From Prorocentrum cordatum (Eukaryota > Sar > Dinophyceae > Prorocentrales > Prorocentraceae), in contig CAUYUJ010016138.1 of the NCBI GenBank assembly GCA_963575745.1, positions 430,926 through 488,425 of the forward strand: 57,500 nt of DNA, given 5' to 3'. Position numbers and translations under genes: made by a program. Below, piece by piece: positions 10,043 through 20,224 of the stretch (within the stretch, counting starts at the first letter, position 1; the number at the start of each line of letters is the position of its first letter). Below the pieces are notes generated by a model that had not been told where the DNA came from, searched no databases, and saw nothing but the letters and a program-made list of their open reading frames with translations.

Positions 10043-10317
10043 CGCGGCGATGGAAACTGTCGAGGAGCGGGCGTGGAACCGAAAAACAACATCGCATTCG
10101 CCGCCGTCGCCCCCGCCATGGGCGCCATCGCATCACCGCAGCGCCCACCGCCACCACCGCAGCATCCACCACTCTTCGCCGGACGAGGCGAAGACTGGCG
10201 AAAGCAGGAGGACCGCGCTCGCACGCAGCAGGCGAGGGCATGGTTTTGAAAATGATGCCGCCGACCTCCACGGGGTTTCCTCGGGCCTCCTCCGTTTGCC
10301 CTGTTGATCCTTAGCTT

Positions 10318-10392
10318 GAGCTAGGTGTAGATGTGGATGTAGATGTAGATGTAGATGTAGGTGTAGGTGTAGGTGTAGCTGTATATGTGTAA
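10318..10392. repeat. (GTAGAT)n / (GTAGGT)n tract
   Basis: About ten hexamer units, then TGTATATGTG. Confidence 0.9.
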
Positions 10393-10466
10393 TGCTGCAT
10401 GTGTGTGCATGTTTGTGCGTGCGCATTTATTGTTTCAGCTCCGCGTCGTGATGCCTGTCATCCTCG

Positions 10467-12317
10467 TTGCCATTTAGCCTCAATTCCGCGACTCGCATTG
10501 CCGCGCAAGAGCGCGCAGCAGTGCGTCGCGCCACGCGGGCGTTCGCACGGACCTCGAGCGGCGAGGCGCGAGACGCAGCAAGCAGTGTTGAGCAGCCTGC
10601 AGAAAACACTGTTCCAAGCAGTGTTGGACAGCCTTCAGAGACGTTCCGTTCCATCGAGGCCGTGAAGCGGTGGTTGACTGCGCAAGGTGCTGCGTGTAAC
10701 ACGCCAGACTTTCAAAAACTGTGCGCGGCTGTTTCGGTGCTCACGCAGACGCCCAACCCTCGACGGGAAGAGGTGTCTCCTCTCTGTTCTTCGAATGTGC
10801 GACAGACAGATCAGAAACGACGCCGACCATTACGGACTTTGATCGCAGAGTTGCAGCAGGCGGTCATCACCGAAGGCACCAGGCTCCGAGCTAGCCTTGA
10901 TGGCCAGACCAGAGCCCCCGCAAGCAGTGCTGATCAGCCTGCAGCTCTTGCAGGAGGCGCGAGCAGTGTTGATCCTAGTGCAAGACATGCTGAACAGCTT
11001 GCAGCACTTGCAGGAGCCGCGAGGAGTGCTCCACAGCCTGCTGTCGCCGGGTGCACATGTAAACGACCTTTGGACAGCGTCACTGCTGCAGGGCCTGGCA
11101 TGCCCACCAAGCGGCAGCGAGGCACCTCGATCGTGAACATCCTGCGGGGCCACCCCCAAAACCATCCAAACTCGGACAGTTCTGCCGGTGATTCACAGCC
11201 CGGCAGCCAGCAAGCAGGGGCAGCGGCGAATTCTAGCTCGACGCTGCCCAGACGCACGGAGAGCAACGCCGGCGCTGCACAGCCTGGCCCACCGACGAAG
11301 CAGCAGCGGCTTACAGCCATTGCCGCAGGGATCAGTAGCTTGCAGGGAGATGCCGTCACCGATAGCAGTGCCGCGCAACCTGGTGCAGCAACAACAGCAC
11401 CAACACCAGCAGCAGCAGCACCACCACCTCCACTTGCAGCACGAGCCGAACGCATTCAACCCAGTATCCTTCAGCATGGCTCGAGCGCCGATGATCTTGC
11501 AGAGCTACGACGAGCCATGTTCCAACAGGCGCAGGAGCTCAGGCGACTCAAACGCGAGACGGCTGCAGACGACGACGGCAGCGAAGCACTCGCGAAGTTG
11601 CTTAGACAGGCGAATCAGTTGCATGGCATACCTGCCAGTACAGGAACAATCCCATCAGCAGAGATTCTTGCTCTCTACAACATACATTGTGGCAAACTTC
11701 AGCTCGGGAGACAACCGTGCAGAGGCCACTGCCGCGATCGCAAAACGGTCACTGCCGTTGCATGCCGTTCCTTTGTCCCCGCAATCCAATCGTACTTCGC
11801 CAAACGAGAGCCACTGAAGGAGGAAAATCTCCCGTTCTTGACGAAGCTCTACGGGGCCACCGCTACAACAGAGCACGCACCGCCCCGCACCGTGCAGGAG
11901 CTCCACGCACGCCTCAACGAGGCCGACACGCTGCCCACCGCACCGTTCGGACGCCACGACCCGAACGAGCAGCTCTTCAATGCCCACGCGTGGTACTCTT
12001 TGACGATGCTGGCAGCGTTGGAGCTGACAGACGTTCCTTTTCACGTGCTACTGAGCACACACCGCGCGGCCACAGCCCTGCAGGACGTCATCGCAGAGCG
12101 CCGCAGGTCCTATGCACAGACAGCCTCAGAGCAGCGACATTCCACCCCTACCGTCACTGATGTCTGCGAGGTGCTGCAGCAGTTCTACAACGATCCTTAC
12201 GCACAGCACTTGAAGCAGGATTGGCTGCTGAAGGCCCTAAAGATCCCGGAGGCACGCCGTCGCGACGCGAACCATTTCGCTAAGCTCTTCAACGCCACCA
12301 CGGAGGATTTCTTCTGA
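10467..12317 (+). pseudogene. N-terminal region of the Helitron-like protein
   Basis: A 616-codon open frame that lacks an early ATG. The first 330 codons are low-complexity A/S/Q/P-rich and contain at least six S-[AV]-x-Q-P motifs from palindromic micro-repeats (near 10582, 10618, 10924, 11021, 11271, 11371). From about residue 380 the sequence is more protein-like (I-L-A-L-Y-N-I-H-C-G-K, P-F-G-R-H-D-P-N-E-Q-L-F-N-A, Y-N-D-P-Y-A-Q-H-L-K-Q-D). It ends at TGA 12315-12317, beyond which the same frame stays open to 14213, so that TGA may be a single nonsense change. A weak SL-like stretch lies at 10465-10484. Confidence 0.45.
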
Positions 12318-14213
12318 TGCGCTCAGCAACGCGGGATCACGGCCACACCACTCTCAAAACACACTTTAGCGACGTGCACCTTATTTCGCCTCTTGCTCAC
12401 TTCGCAGAAGCCTCCAAAGGCATTCATTCTACGCTTTGGGCCTATCCTGCGGCTTGTCGCCAACTTCACGGGCGACTGTGGCAAACGGTGCACGCCGCAG
12501 GACGCGTGTGGCGAGGGTGTTGAACTCGCGGCGAACCGACCCCCGGCCTACTTCACCCGCCTCGCAGACAGTGCTGCGCAGCCTGTAGGAGCACCAGACC
12601 TCATGCCCCCCGCGGGCTCGTCACCGGTCATGTGCTGGATTTGCGGGGATAGGTTCGCGCACAACGGCGCCTTCTTCAAGCGCTGCTCCGAAGCGCACGG
12701 CGGCGGTTACGCGGAGCATCGCAAGAGGCTTCTGTGGCGAGCACAACAAGACGGTTTCAAGCCCCTGTTGCCCTGGATCAAAAGGCACATCTTGCAGTCC
12801 GCCACCTTCTACCTGACGTTCTCGTCGCCTGGTGCCTTCTCGCTCCATTGGAACCATCCAGAGGCCATCGCCGTGGCAATGGCGAGGTGCGAGGTGGCCT
12901 GCGTCGCTTGTGCGCGGAAAGATTGGCTTGGCAACCGGTATCCCGTGTACCTTTGGCGGGGGGCCACCGATGGAAGGACCGTCACGGAGCTCCAGCGCGC
13001 AGACTGCAGAACCTTGACGTTCCTCACTTGCGGCGACGCCCTTTGCTTCGGGGGCCGCGACAAAATCAGCGGGCATTTGTCCACGGACGGGTGCATGGAG
13101 CGATGGCCGTTGATCCCGAAGGCCGAGCTCCTCGCCTCTTCTGCGCTGCACCCTTCAGACCAGTCCATGGCGCGTTTGCTGCGCAACCGACGCGCACCGC
13201 CCCTGCCCGACAGCCGACGGGGTCGCCCCAGCAGTGCTGCACAGTTTGTGCAGGGCAGCGCTGAACAGCCTGCAGTCCGCGATGCCGAAGCGCCGACGTG
13301 CGCTGGGATCGGCGACCCTGACCAGACAGCGCACATTTGCGTCGATTGTGCAGTCTGTTTGTGCGCCGAAGAGAAGTTCATCAAAATGCCCGAGTTTGCC
13401 CTCGCAAGCGATCTCTGGCTTGGTCGGGAACGCACTGCCCTTCGGAGCGCATCCCTGGGTCCACGGATGTTGCTGGGCCTTGGCAGAGCATGTTTCCGCA
13501 AACTCTTGTTGGGCAAGGGCCAAAAAGAGACGCTGCAGTCAGGACTCACTGGCAACCACATCCTGATCTCGCAAGCTTCGGCCGCACTCGCGGAGGCATT
13601 ACCGCCGCCGTCCGCGATCCTTTGGACGCGGCCCGCCCCGAGGGCGATGCCTCCGACGAGCTCTCTGAGAGCGACGACGACGAGCGCGCTGCGACAGTGG
13701 CAGGGGAAGCTTGTCCAGCTGGCGCCGCGCAGCCTAGCGCTGCCTCACAAAACGTGGAGCACCTCAGCCAGTTCAAACCCCAATAGGCATGGGCCCTACG
13801 GCCGTGCCACGTTCGTGCAGCACGTGGCCGCCTTTAAACACAACTTGGAACACGTGCGGGAGTTAGTCGCCTCCCCCAGTTCCTCCGGCAGCGGGAATCC
13901 GAGCGGGCAGAGCGACGGCAGTGTTACACAGCCTGCTTCCTTGGCCACGGCCAGAGCCGCTGCGGAGGAGCAGTGCTTCAGGGCCGTCGTGGATTTGCGA
14001 GAGGCCGCCCGGCGGCTGAACGCGCGCAATTGGGAGAGGAACTTCGCTCTCCTAGACAACGCTGCCGAGTCCGACAAGGCCCTCTTCGTGCCCTCGCAGA
14101 AGCCTTTGAGCATGTTCGACCCGACCGACGACGCGGTCCAAGTGTTTTTCCGAGTGGTGGTTTGGCGACGGCCTCCCGAACGATTCACAGCGACCACGTC
14201 AGATCACCGTTGA
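12318..14213 (+). pseudogene. Cys-rich DUF6570-like region of the Helitron-like protein
   Basis: Same frame as the preceding segment. It has C-W-I-C-G-D-R-F near 12632, then H-I-C-V-D-C-A-V-C-L, M-P-E-F-A-L-A-S-D-L-W-L-G, L-L-G-L-G-R-A-C-F-R-K and G-L-T-G-N-H-I-L-I. This spacing of a Cys pair, an A-x-D/N-x-L-W-L-G segment, an L-x-x-x-R-x-C segment and G-N-x-I is the pattern I know from DUF6570 regions in front of Helitron Rep domains; the family call is from memory. Micro-repeats at 12569, 13231, 13255 and 13917 read in this frame. Confidence 0.5.
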
Positions 14214-14544
14214 ACAGCTCTTTGCCGCCCTCCTGCACCGAGAGGAGCTCGAGTACCATCTCGAAGCGAATCCGGCACCGTGCCGGGCACGGCGCACGAG
14301 CAGGTTCGACACGCCGGAACACGTCTGTGTCTTCGGCGACACTTTGCGCCGCCTTGCTTTCTTCAAGGGCGCGCGTGCTGCCGGCAGACGAAAAGGCTTC
14401 CAGTAGGATGCGCGGCTCATTGCGAGCGCCACTTCAGCACATTGCGCCCAAGCCCTCGCCCATGACGCTTTAGGGGGCGCGAAAGCCGAGGCGCTCGCAC
14501 GAGAGGACCGTGTCTCCAAAGAACTCGCCACTGCCTTACGACAG

Positions 14545-15676
14545 GTGCTCATCAGCGCGAAAGACGTACCTTTGGCAGACGGCTACAGACGCAATCTCCG
14601 ACATGAAGGGGATAATGTGAACATGGCGTTTGGTTCCTTGACAGTGTATGTCACGTTGAATTTTGCAGACAACTACGCACCACTTCTTTCCAGGCTTTGC
14701 AACGGCGAACAGGTCATGGGCGACGTCGCCTGTGATCTCAGTGCTGAACAGCCTGACATGCCATCGTTGCACCGCATGCAGCAATTCATTGCGGAGTCCC
14801 CGCGGGCACAGGTTCAGTTTTTCAAGTTCATGGACGGTATCGCGGACTTTTACTTTATGGGGATCGACGGCCCCCTCATTGGCAGGCATCGCGTGCAGCA
14901 GTTTTTCAGGTACAGCTTCCAGGAATACCCTTACCCTTGCACTTGCATGCCCGCCCTTGGAGGCTGCGGCGTCGCGGAACTGGAGCCCTTCGAGTCTCAC
15001 GCCCGTGGCTTTCAGCACGGCCACCGCAAAGTCTATAAGATCCCGGTCACCCGCGACCAGGACGTCGCGCGACTCTTCCGGGAGCATGATCCGGCAGTAC
15101 TGCGCAGCCTGCTTCAAAGACCTCCAGCAAACCTTGATCAGTTGCGCTGAGTCGTTGCAGTACGAGGCCTCGACCCTGCCCGCCACCCAGATGGGGCAAA
15201 CCGTGCCGGCTGAGAAATTTACCAGGAAGCAGCAGCTTCAGTCACGGCTCGACGGCGGCTTAGAGCTGGACGGTACTCACAGACAGCTCCTGGGGCCCAC
15301 GCATCAGGAGCTCCCCGGGCACCATGTCCGTGAACACCGCCGGGCACATGCAGAGCAGCGGCCAGTGTTGTCGTGCTACTCACAGGTATCCTTGCAAGGC
15401 TGTCACCAGAGCCTCATGCCCACGTATCGTCTTCCACAAAGTGCTTGCAACGTCACCCCCTTGGATGAATTTGGTATGACGAGCCACACTCAGCGGGCGG
15501 AGGTGCCGGCCACAGCATTGGCCTGGTATGCCGACGAGGAGAGCGACCACATCGCGGGCCTCCTGCATCCACCAGGTGAATGTGGCAGTGCTAGACAGCC
15601 TATCGCTCCGCCCCCAGAAGAGGAAGGAAGAGCTGGACAGCCTGCTAGCTTCCAGGATCTGATCACAGATGCATAA
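14545..15676 (+). pseudogene. Rep (HUH endonuclease) region of the Helitron-like protein
   Basis: The first frame (14545-15150) carries G-S-L-T-V-Y-V-T-L-N-F-A-D, H-R-M-Q-Q-F-I-A-E-S-P-R-A-Q and L-E-P-F-E-S-H-A-R-G-F-Q-H-G-H, where R-G-F-x-H-G-H supplies the two histidines of an HUH nuclease as in Helitron_like_N domains. A frame change near 15150 leads to H-R-Q-L-L-G-P-T-H, L-P-Q-S-A-C-N-V-T-P and A-W-Y-A-D-E-E-S-D-H to 15676. The region before 14545, back to 14213, is out of frame. Micro-repeats lie at 14739, 15094 and 15585. Rep would nick and transfer DNA strands in rolling-circle transposition, but the frame breaks make this copy inactive unless introns restore it. Confidence 0.6.
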
Positions 15677-16275
15677 AGGTTCGCTTTTGAGCTGCGGTCA
15701 TGTTTTCCGTGCGCTCCACCAGCTCAACCACGATCACGATTGCACGATCACTTGTTGTCAAGTACGTTCAGAAGAAATGCAAAGAGGCCGCCGAGGAGGC
15801 GTTGCGAAGGGGCCGCGTCGTGGCATGCCTTTTCTTCTTTTTTTCACATCGTGACATTTCTCTCCGACTCCCTTCGCAACGGTGTGAAACGCATCCGCCG
15901 CAGGGGCAGGGAACTTGTCGAGACCGCCAACGTTGCCAGCGCCAGCGATCGCAACGAGTTCGGCAAGGTCGTCGTTGTTCGACACACACCCTTCCGATCG
16001 GCAACGACCGACGTGGGTCAAGTGCGGGGCCGTTGCAACATCGACTTCCAATTCATGCCCCGCACCTAGGATCCATAGCAGTTCTTCGACAGCTCTACAG
16101 AGGCTCCGCTTGCTCCCCAGACGGGTCCGAAGCTTGCCCTCGCGATGTACGGCGTGCGGTTGCAGCTGCCCGATGCACCACTGCTGCGTCGGTGCTTCCA
16201 TTCCCTGGTGGCGATGCATCAAGCCGCTCACAACTGTGATTTTTACATCGCGAATTATCAAGGCAAACCCATGGA
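15677..16275 (+). pseudogene. C-terminal Rep region, broken
   Basis: Segments in several frames: V-K-Y-V-Q-K-K-C-K-E-A-A near 15760, then F-G-K-V-V-V-V-R-H-T-P-F-R-S and G-R-C-N-I-D-F-Q-F-M-P-R to 16066, then M-Y-G-V-R-L-Q-L-P-D-A-P and A-H-N-C-D-F-Y-I-A-N-Y to about 16270. The last resembles the C-x-Y/F-x-x-K-Y segment of Helitron Rep, which carries the catalytic tyrosine region. Similarity stops where the micro-repeat fragment GAACAGCCTGCG starts (16273). Confidence 0.5.
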
Positions 16276-16401
16276 ACAGCCTGCGTTGTGGCCGCAGCCA
16301 TAGAAGCTATTGCGGAGCGGGCCTGGAGGCGAAACTCCTCATCGCAATCGCCCCCGTCGACCCCGCAACACCACGGCATCCGTCGGGCGGGAGTCCACTA
16401 C

Positions 16402-16735
16402 TGCTTAGCATAACACAGCATAGCACAGCATAGCATGGCGCAGCATACCATAACATAGCATAGCATAACATAGCAACACATAGCAGAGCAACAGAGCATA
16501 CCACAGCATAGCATGTCATAGTATAGCATAGCATAGTAAAACATTGCAGGGCTTAGCTTAGCACAGCGCAGCGTAACTTACCACATCATAGCATAGCACA
16601 GCACAGCATGGCATGTCATACCGCAGCATAGCATGACATATCATGGCATAGCATAGCATATCACATCACAGCATAACATAGCATAACGCAGCATATCATA
16701 TCATAACATCGCATACCATAGCGCAGCATCACAAT
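16402..16735. repeat. AGCAT / AGCACA pentanucleotide array
   Basis: AGCATAGCAT with AGCACAGCAT and ACATAGCAT variants for over 330 bp. Same family as the arrays at 5816 and 6297. No coding capacity. Confidence 0.85.
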
Positions 16736-16992
16736 CACTATTGCCTCTGCTATAAATACATGTACTCATATGTGTGTGTGCGCATTTATGCTCCATGCAT
16801 GTGCTCCGTCTGTCGACCAGGTTGAGCTCTTAATGGGGCAGCTTGAGCCTTCGCAGCGAAGCAGAACTGTACCATCAAAGCACTTCATTAGCGAAAGACT
16901 TGCCCATGTAATGCAGAATCGATCATGAGTTCGTTGGCCTTCCACCAGGAGCTTTTTGATGTCCTGCATGGGTGTGTGCCCTCTGTCTCAGC

Positions 16993-17059
16993 CCATCATC
17001 ATCAGCATCATCATCGTGCTCATCATCATCATCATCATCCTCACCGTCATCATCATCTC
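16993..17059. repeat. (CAT)n microsatellite
   Basis: CATCATCATCAG-type repeat with a few changes, ending three bases before the SL-like site at 17062. Confidence 0.9.
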
Positions 17060-17061
17060 CT

Positions 17062-17083
17062 TCCGTAGACATTGTTTGTCAAG
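17062..17083 (+). other. Relict spliced leader (17/22 match)
   Basis: Starts TCCGTAG and ends TCAAG; five internal differences. It is accepted because the next 130 bp (GAGGCCC ... CATGTCCCGAGGTTGG ... CACAGCCCACC ... GGCACCAGGTG) align with the bases after the SL at 6600. Confidence 0.5.
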
Positions 17084-17850
17084 CCCAGAGGCCCTAACCA
17101 CGCAGGACGCGCGCTCATGTCCCGAGGTTGGCAGAGTACGGCAGGCGGTGCTTCACAGCCCACCTTGGCACCAGGTGATTCTGCACAGCCCATCCTGTCT
17201 GCTTTGCCTGACGACGCATCCGAGTTGACGGTAGCTTTCTACAACGCGGGCATCCAATTGTCGCAAATTGACACGGATCCGCAACATGCTCGCCGACAGT
17301 GCGATATCGCTTGTCGCTATCTACGCCGACGGACATTACGCGACTCTCATCCTGTCCGATCGGGTGCAGGTCCTTCAGTACCAGATCATCGAAAACATAT
17401 TGCGCAGCCGGCCGGATCGGTGCTTCCAACATTTCCGTGTTCGCACGACCGAGCGCGCCGAGCCCATATCCATCGTCAATTGCCCCCGCGCCTTCCTCGA
17501 GAAAGCGATCGCTGACGTTGACGGGGCGTCTTCTGTACTTCACTGCATTTCATCGGGCATGCGCCGGTGACCCGTTCATCTGGGGGGGCGACTTCAACGC
17601 GGGGCTCATGCAGCTCACCGCCATTCTCGGGTGGATTGATAATCGCTACAACATGAATTCCGGTGCTTCACAGCCTGGTTCATTGAGATTTGTGTTCTCC
17701 CATCCGCTACAAGCCAAGCACGGCGACTTCGCTTTGACATTCGGCTTCTGCAGTGCTCAGGTGAATTCCGGGATTGGGGCCTCATTCAATGGGGCGAGTG
17801 ACGTTCATGATGTCGTAATCGCCAAAGCGTTTCGACACGCGAGCCGGGCG
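17084..17850 (+). pseudogene. Decayed endonuclease/exonuclease/phosphatase (EEP)-like gene
   Basis: Three frames in order carry an EEP-like domain. Leader A-L-M-S-R-G-W with G-G-A-S-Q-P and G-D-S-A-Q-P, then V-A-F-Y-N-A-G-I-Q (strand one); after a break near 17280, I-S-L-V-A-I-Y-A-D-G-H-Y-A-T-L; after a break near 17530, A-F-H-R-A-C and P-F-I-W-G-G-D-F-N-A-G (the GDFN metal site) and S-D-V-H-D-V-V-I-A (in the place of the S-D-H motif). A second E/D metal site is not obvious. Such proteins cut nucleic acids or hydrolyse phosphoesters, but the frame breaks indicate a pseudogene. Confidence 0.5.
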
Positions 17851-18290
17851 CCCATGCCAGAGCCTGAAGCCAGCTCTTCAAGCAGCGCTGCGCAACCTTA
17901 TCGGCAGGAGCCCGCTGGCAATGCAGCGCCGCCACTCCCCCAGCAATCCTCGGCACTCCATGGCGTAGATCGGCCAGAGTGGCCGATGCCCGCGCGCCCG
18001 GCGCCCAGGCCAGAGGCTGAAGCCAGCTCTGCCAGCAGCCCTGCACAGCCTGCTCGGCAGGAACCCGCCGCCAGCGCGGAGCCGCCGCCCCCACAGCAAT
18101 CCTCGGCGCTGCATGGCGCAGATCGTCCGGGGTGGCCGATGCCCACGCGCCCGGCGCCGCTGCCAAAGGCTGAAGCCACCTTGCGAGCAGCGCTGCGCAG
18201 CCTGCCCGGCATGAGCCCGCCGGCAGCGCGGGGCCGCCGCCCGTCCAGCAATCCTCGGCACTGCATGCCGCAGGGTGGCTCAACCCGCGC
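17846..18290 (+). repeat. 153-bp (51-codon) coding tandem repeat, three units
   Basis: Units start at about 17857, 18010 and 18163, exactly 153 bp apart. The first two translate in frame as E-A-S-S ... A-Q-P ... R-Q-E-P-A ... P-Q-Q-S-S-A-L-H-G ... R-P; the third is frame-shifted. Each unit carries one micro-repeat (17881, 18035, 18187). Confidence 0.85.
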
Positions 18291-19008
18291 TACCACCGAG
18301 TCAACGCGATCTTCGGCACTGGCGACGCCAGAATGGCGCCGCTGGAAGAGGTGCTGGAGCAGATCGGCAGCCAGTTCCTCCACGGGCAACTGGCCAACAT
18401 CGTGGCATCGTCAACGGGATGCTACGAAATGGCGACTGATCTATACATCGTCGACAAGCTGGAACGTTTTTTGGAGATCATCCAGGAGCAGCGCTCCAAC
18501 CATCTGCAACGGCATCCGTCACTAACCCCCGACGCCGCGTTCAGCCCCGAGCACGTGCAACAGATTCACCACGCGTGGATGGAGGACCACGAAAGCTGGA
18601 TGAATGAACAAACCTTTCACAACTACAACTGGTGGTCTGATGGAACGGGCAAAAGCAACCGCCAAAGGGCTCATCAGTTACGCCGTAGTGCCTTTTTCGG
18701 CGCTTCTCTTCCAGATCGTCGGCAACAATCACGTGGTGCTGGCGTCCGTTCAGCATCCGACACGCAGTGCTGAACAGCCCTCTCAGGCGATCCAGCGCTT
18801 CATGTGCGCATGGGAGGAAGAGAAGTCTTCCGACGAGCACAAGAAGAGGATGCACATCTCCGAAGCCCTGACGAAGGAACGAAGAGCTGGGGAAAAAACG
18901 CTGCCCACGCAGCTCGCCAGCGTTCGCGACGCGTGTGACGCTGCTTTCGGGTGGAACAAGGAGACGCGGGCCGCCGCGGGCAGTGCGGCCAGCAGAATCG
19001 GGCGATGA
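18291..19008 (+). pseudogene. C-terminal module of the EEP-like composite gene
   Basis: Two overlapping frames (18333-18773 and 18604-19008) carry L-E-E-V-L-E-Q-I-G, W-M-E-D-H-E-S-W-M-N and F-S-A-L-L-F-Q-I-V-G-N-N-H-V-V-L, then a charged helical tail. The W-x-x-D-x-E-x-W-M and A-F-L-F-x-I-x-G-N-x-x-x-x-L pattern is shared with 8570-8740. A micro-repeat at 18764 gives R-S-A-E-Q-P-S. Function unknown. Confidence 0.45.
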
Positions 19009-19014
19009 GTCCGT

Positions 19015-19195
19015 CACTTTCCACGGTGCTGCACAGCCCGTGTCTCTTGGGTGCTGCACGACCCGTGCTGTGCAGGTGCTGTAGGCCTGCCCGTGTCTCT
19101 ATGTGCTTCTCATGGAGGCCTGTCTCTTTCCACGGTGCTGCAAAGCCCGTGTTGCGCAGTCCCCGTGCTGCACAGCCCGAGCAGTCTTCTGTATA
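19015..19195. repeat. GGTGCTGCACAGCCCGTG short tandem copies
   Basis: Five or six relatives of the micro-repeat's core (GTGCTGCACAGCCC, GTGCTGCACGACCC, GTGCTGCAAAGCCC) lie 25-45 bp apart, mixed with CCCGTGTCTCT. Confidence 0.6.
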
Positions 19196-19257
19196 GCTGC
19201 GGTCTAGCCGGTGCATGGATTGACGCGCGGACGCCGAGGCAAATGAGCTGATAACAT

Positions 19258-19284
19258 ACACACATGCATACATACATACATACA

Positions 19285-19320
<36 letters not shown>

Positions 19321-19415
19321 CACCTATACACCTATACATATATACATATATACATGCATACATACATACATGCGTACATACATACGTACGTGATATCACA
19401 CACGTACATACATGA
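19258..19415. repeat. (CATA)n microsatellite
   Basis: About twelve clean CATA units, then TATACACC, CATATATA and CGTACATA variants. Confidence 0.95.
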
Positions 19416-19455
19416 TAATGTTTATGCACCACCTTCTTGCCCCAGGCTGTTCCCC

Positions 19456-19605
19456 CGGCAGTGGAAAACGCCCCGGGCGGTTCCCCGGGCATCCGCTCCG
19501 CGGTTCCCCCAGTGACGTTCCCTTAGTTTAGCGTTGCTAATCTCATCTTAGCTTATCTTATTTCATCTTAGCTTAGCTTCATCTTAGCTTAAGCTCCATA
19601 TAGAT
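19456..19605. repeat. About 100-bp dispersed module, copy 3, with TTAGC array
   Basis: CCCCGGGCGGTTCCCC GGGC, ATCCG, CGCGGTTCCCCC, AGTGACGTTCCCTTAG and GCGTTGCT, then CATCTTAGCTTA repeats to about 19600. The first part of the module (GGGCCGGG) is replaced. Confidence 0.75.
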
Positions 19606-20224
19606 GATAGATGTTGCTTTCCTAGATCCTCCAACTCGTAGGTAGGGTCGCACTGGGATAATCTGATTCAAAATTATTGTTCATGCCTTCGCGCGGCGCA
19701 CATTCGTTCTGAGAAGTTGCAAAAGATTCACGGATTCACCAGATACTGCGTTCTGGAGCGATTCAGGGCTGTCAAGGCGCAGCAGTTACGTTGATTCCTC
19801 CCACCACCCGGCCCCCTGGCTTCCCGCCTGCGCGTTCGCCGTCGTCTTCTTCCTTCGCCTTCCCTTTCTCCCGGCCCATCGCAGCGCAGCATAGACCGCG
19901 GGAGCCGGCGGCGGAACGCCACAGCTTCGAGCAGAGTGCGCGTGTGCCAGGCAAGCCTCTGGGGCATTGGAGCTGGAGCGCCACCCGCCCCCACATCCGA
20001 GTGCAGGCAGGGTTCCCAGGGTCTCCCGCCAGAGTGCTTCGCACGGCATCGTGCCGCTGAGCGCCGAGCCAGGGGAGGAACGGGAGGAGGCTGCCGACGC
20101 CGCTGCCCTTCCCCGTTTTCGCATTCGTGGGCCTCCTGGGCGGGGTGCCCTCGTCGCCACGGCTGGATTCGCCTCGGAGTCCCGGTCGGAACGCACCGAC
20201 CTCGGGAGAGGTTTGGGGAGCATC

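Larger units (their letters stand above)
10467..16300 (+). mobile_element. Decayed Helitron-like element (Rep part only)
   Basis: Consecutive segments in changing frames match the order of a Helitron-type protein: N-terminal region (10467-12317), a Cys-rich region of the kind that precedes Rep in helicase-like elements (12318-14213), the Rep/HUH nuclease region (14545-15676) and a C-terminal Rep region (about 15700-16270). No PIF1-type helicase Walker motif is seen before or after. Ends (5' TC, 3' CTRR hairpin) could not be fixed. AGCAT arrays lie on both sides (5816-6520 and 16402-16735). Confidence 0.6.

Noticed and set aside
10465-10484. Another SL-like sequence (CGTTGCCATTTAGCCTCAAT)
   Set aside because: Sixteen of 20 matches without a conserved TCC start or AAG end; kept only as a note in the Helitron N-terminal entry.
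19510-19600. Telomere-like TTAGC repeats
   Set aside because: The unit is TTAGC/CATCTTAGC, not TTTAGGG, is internal and degenerate, and always follows the same GC-rich module.
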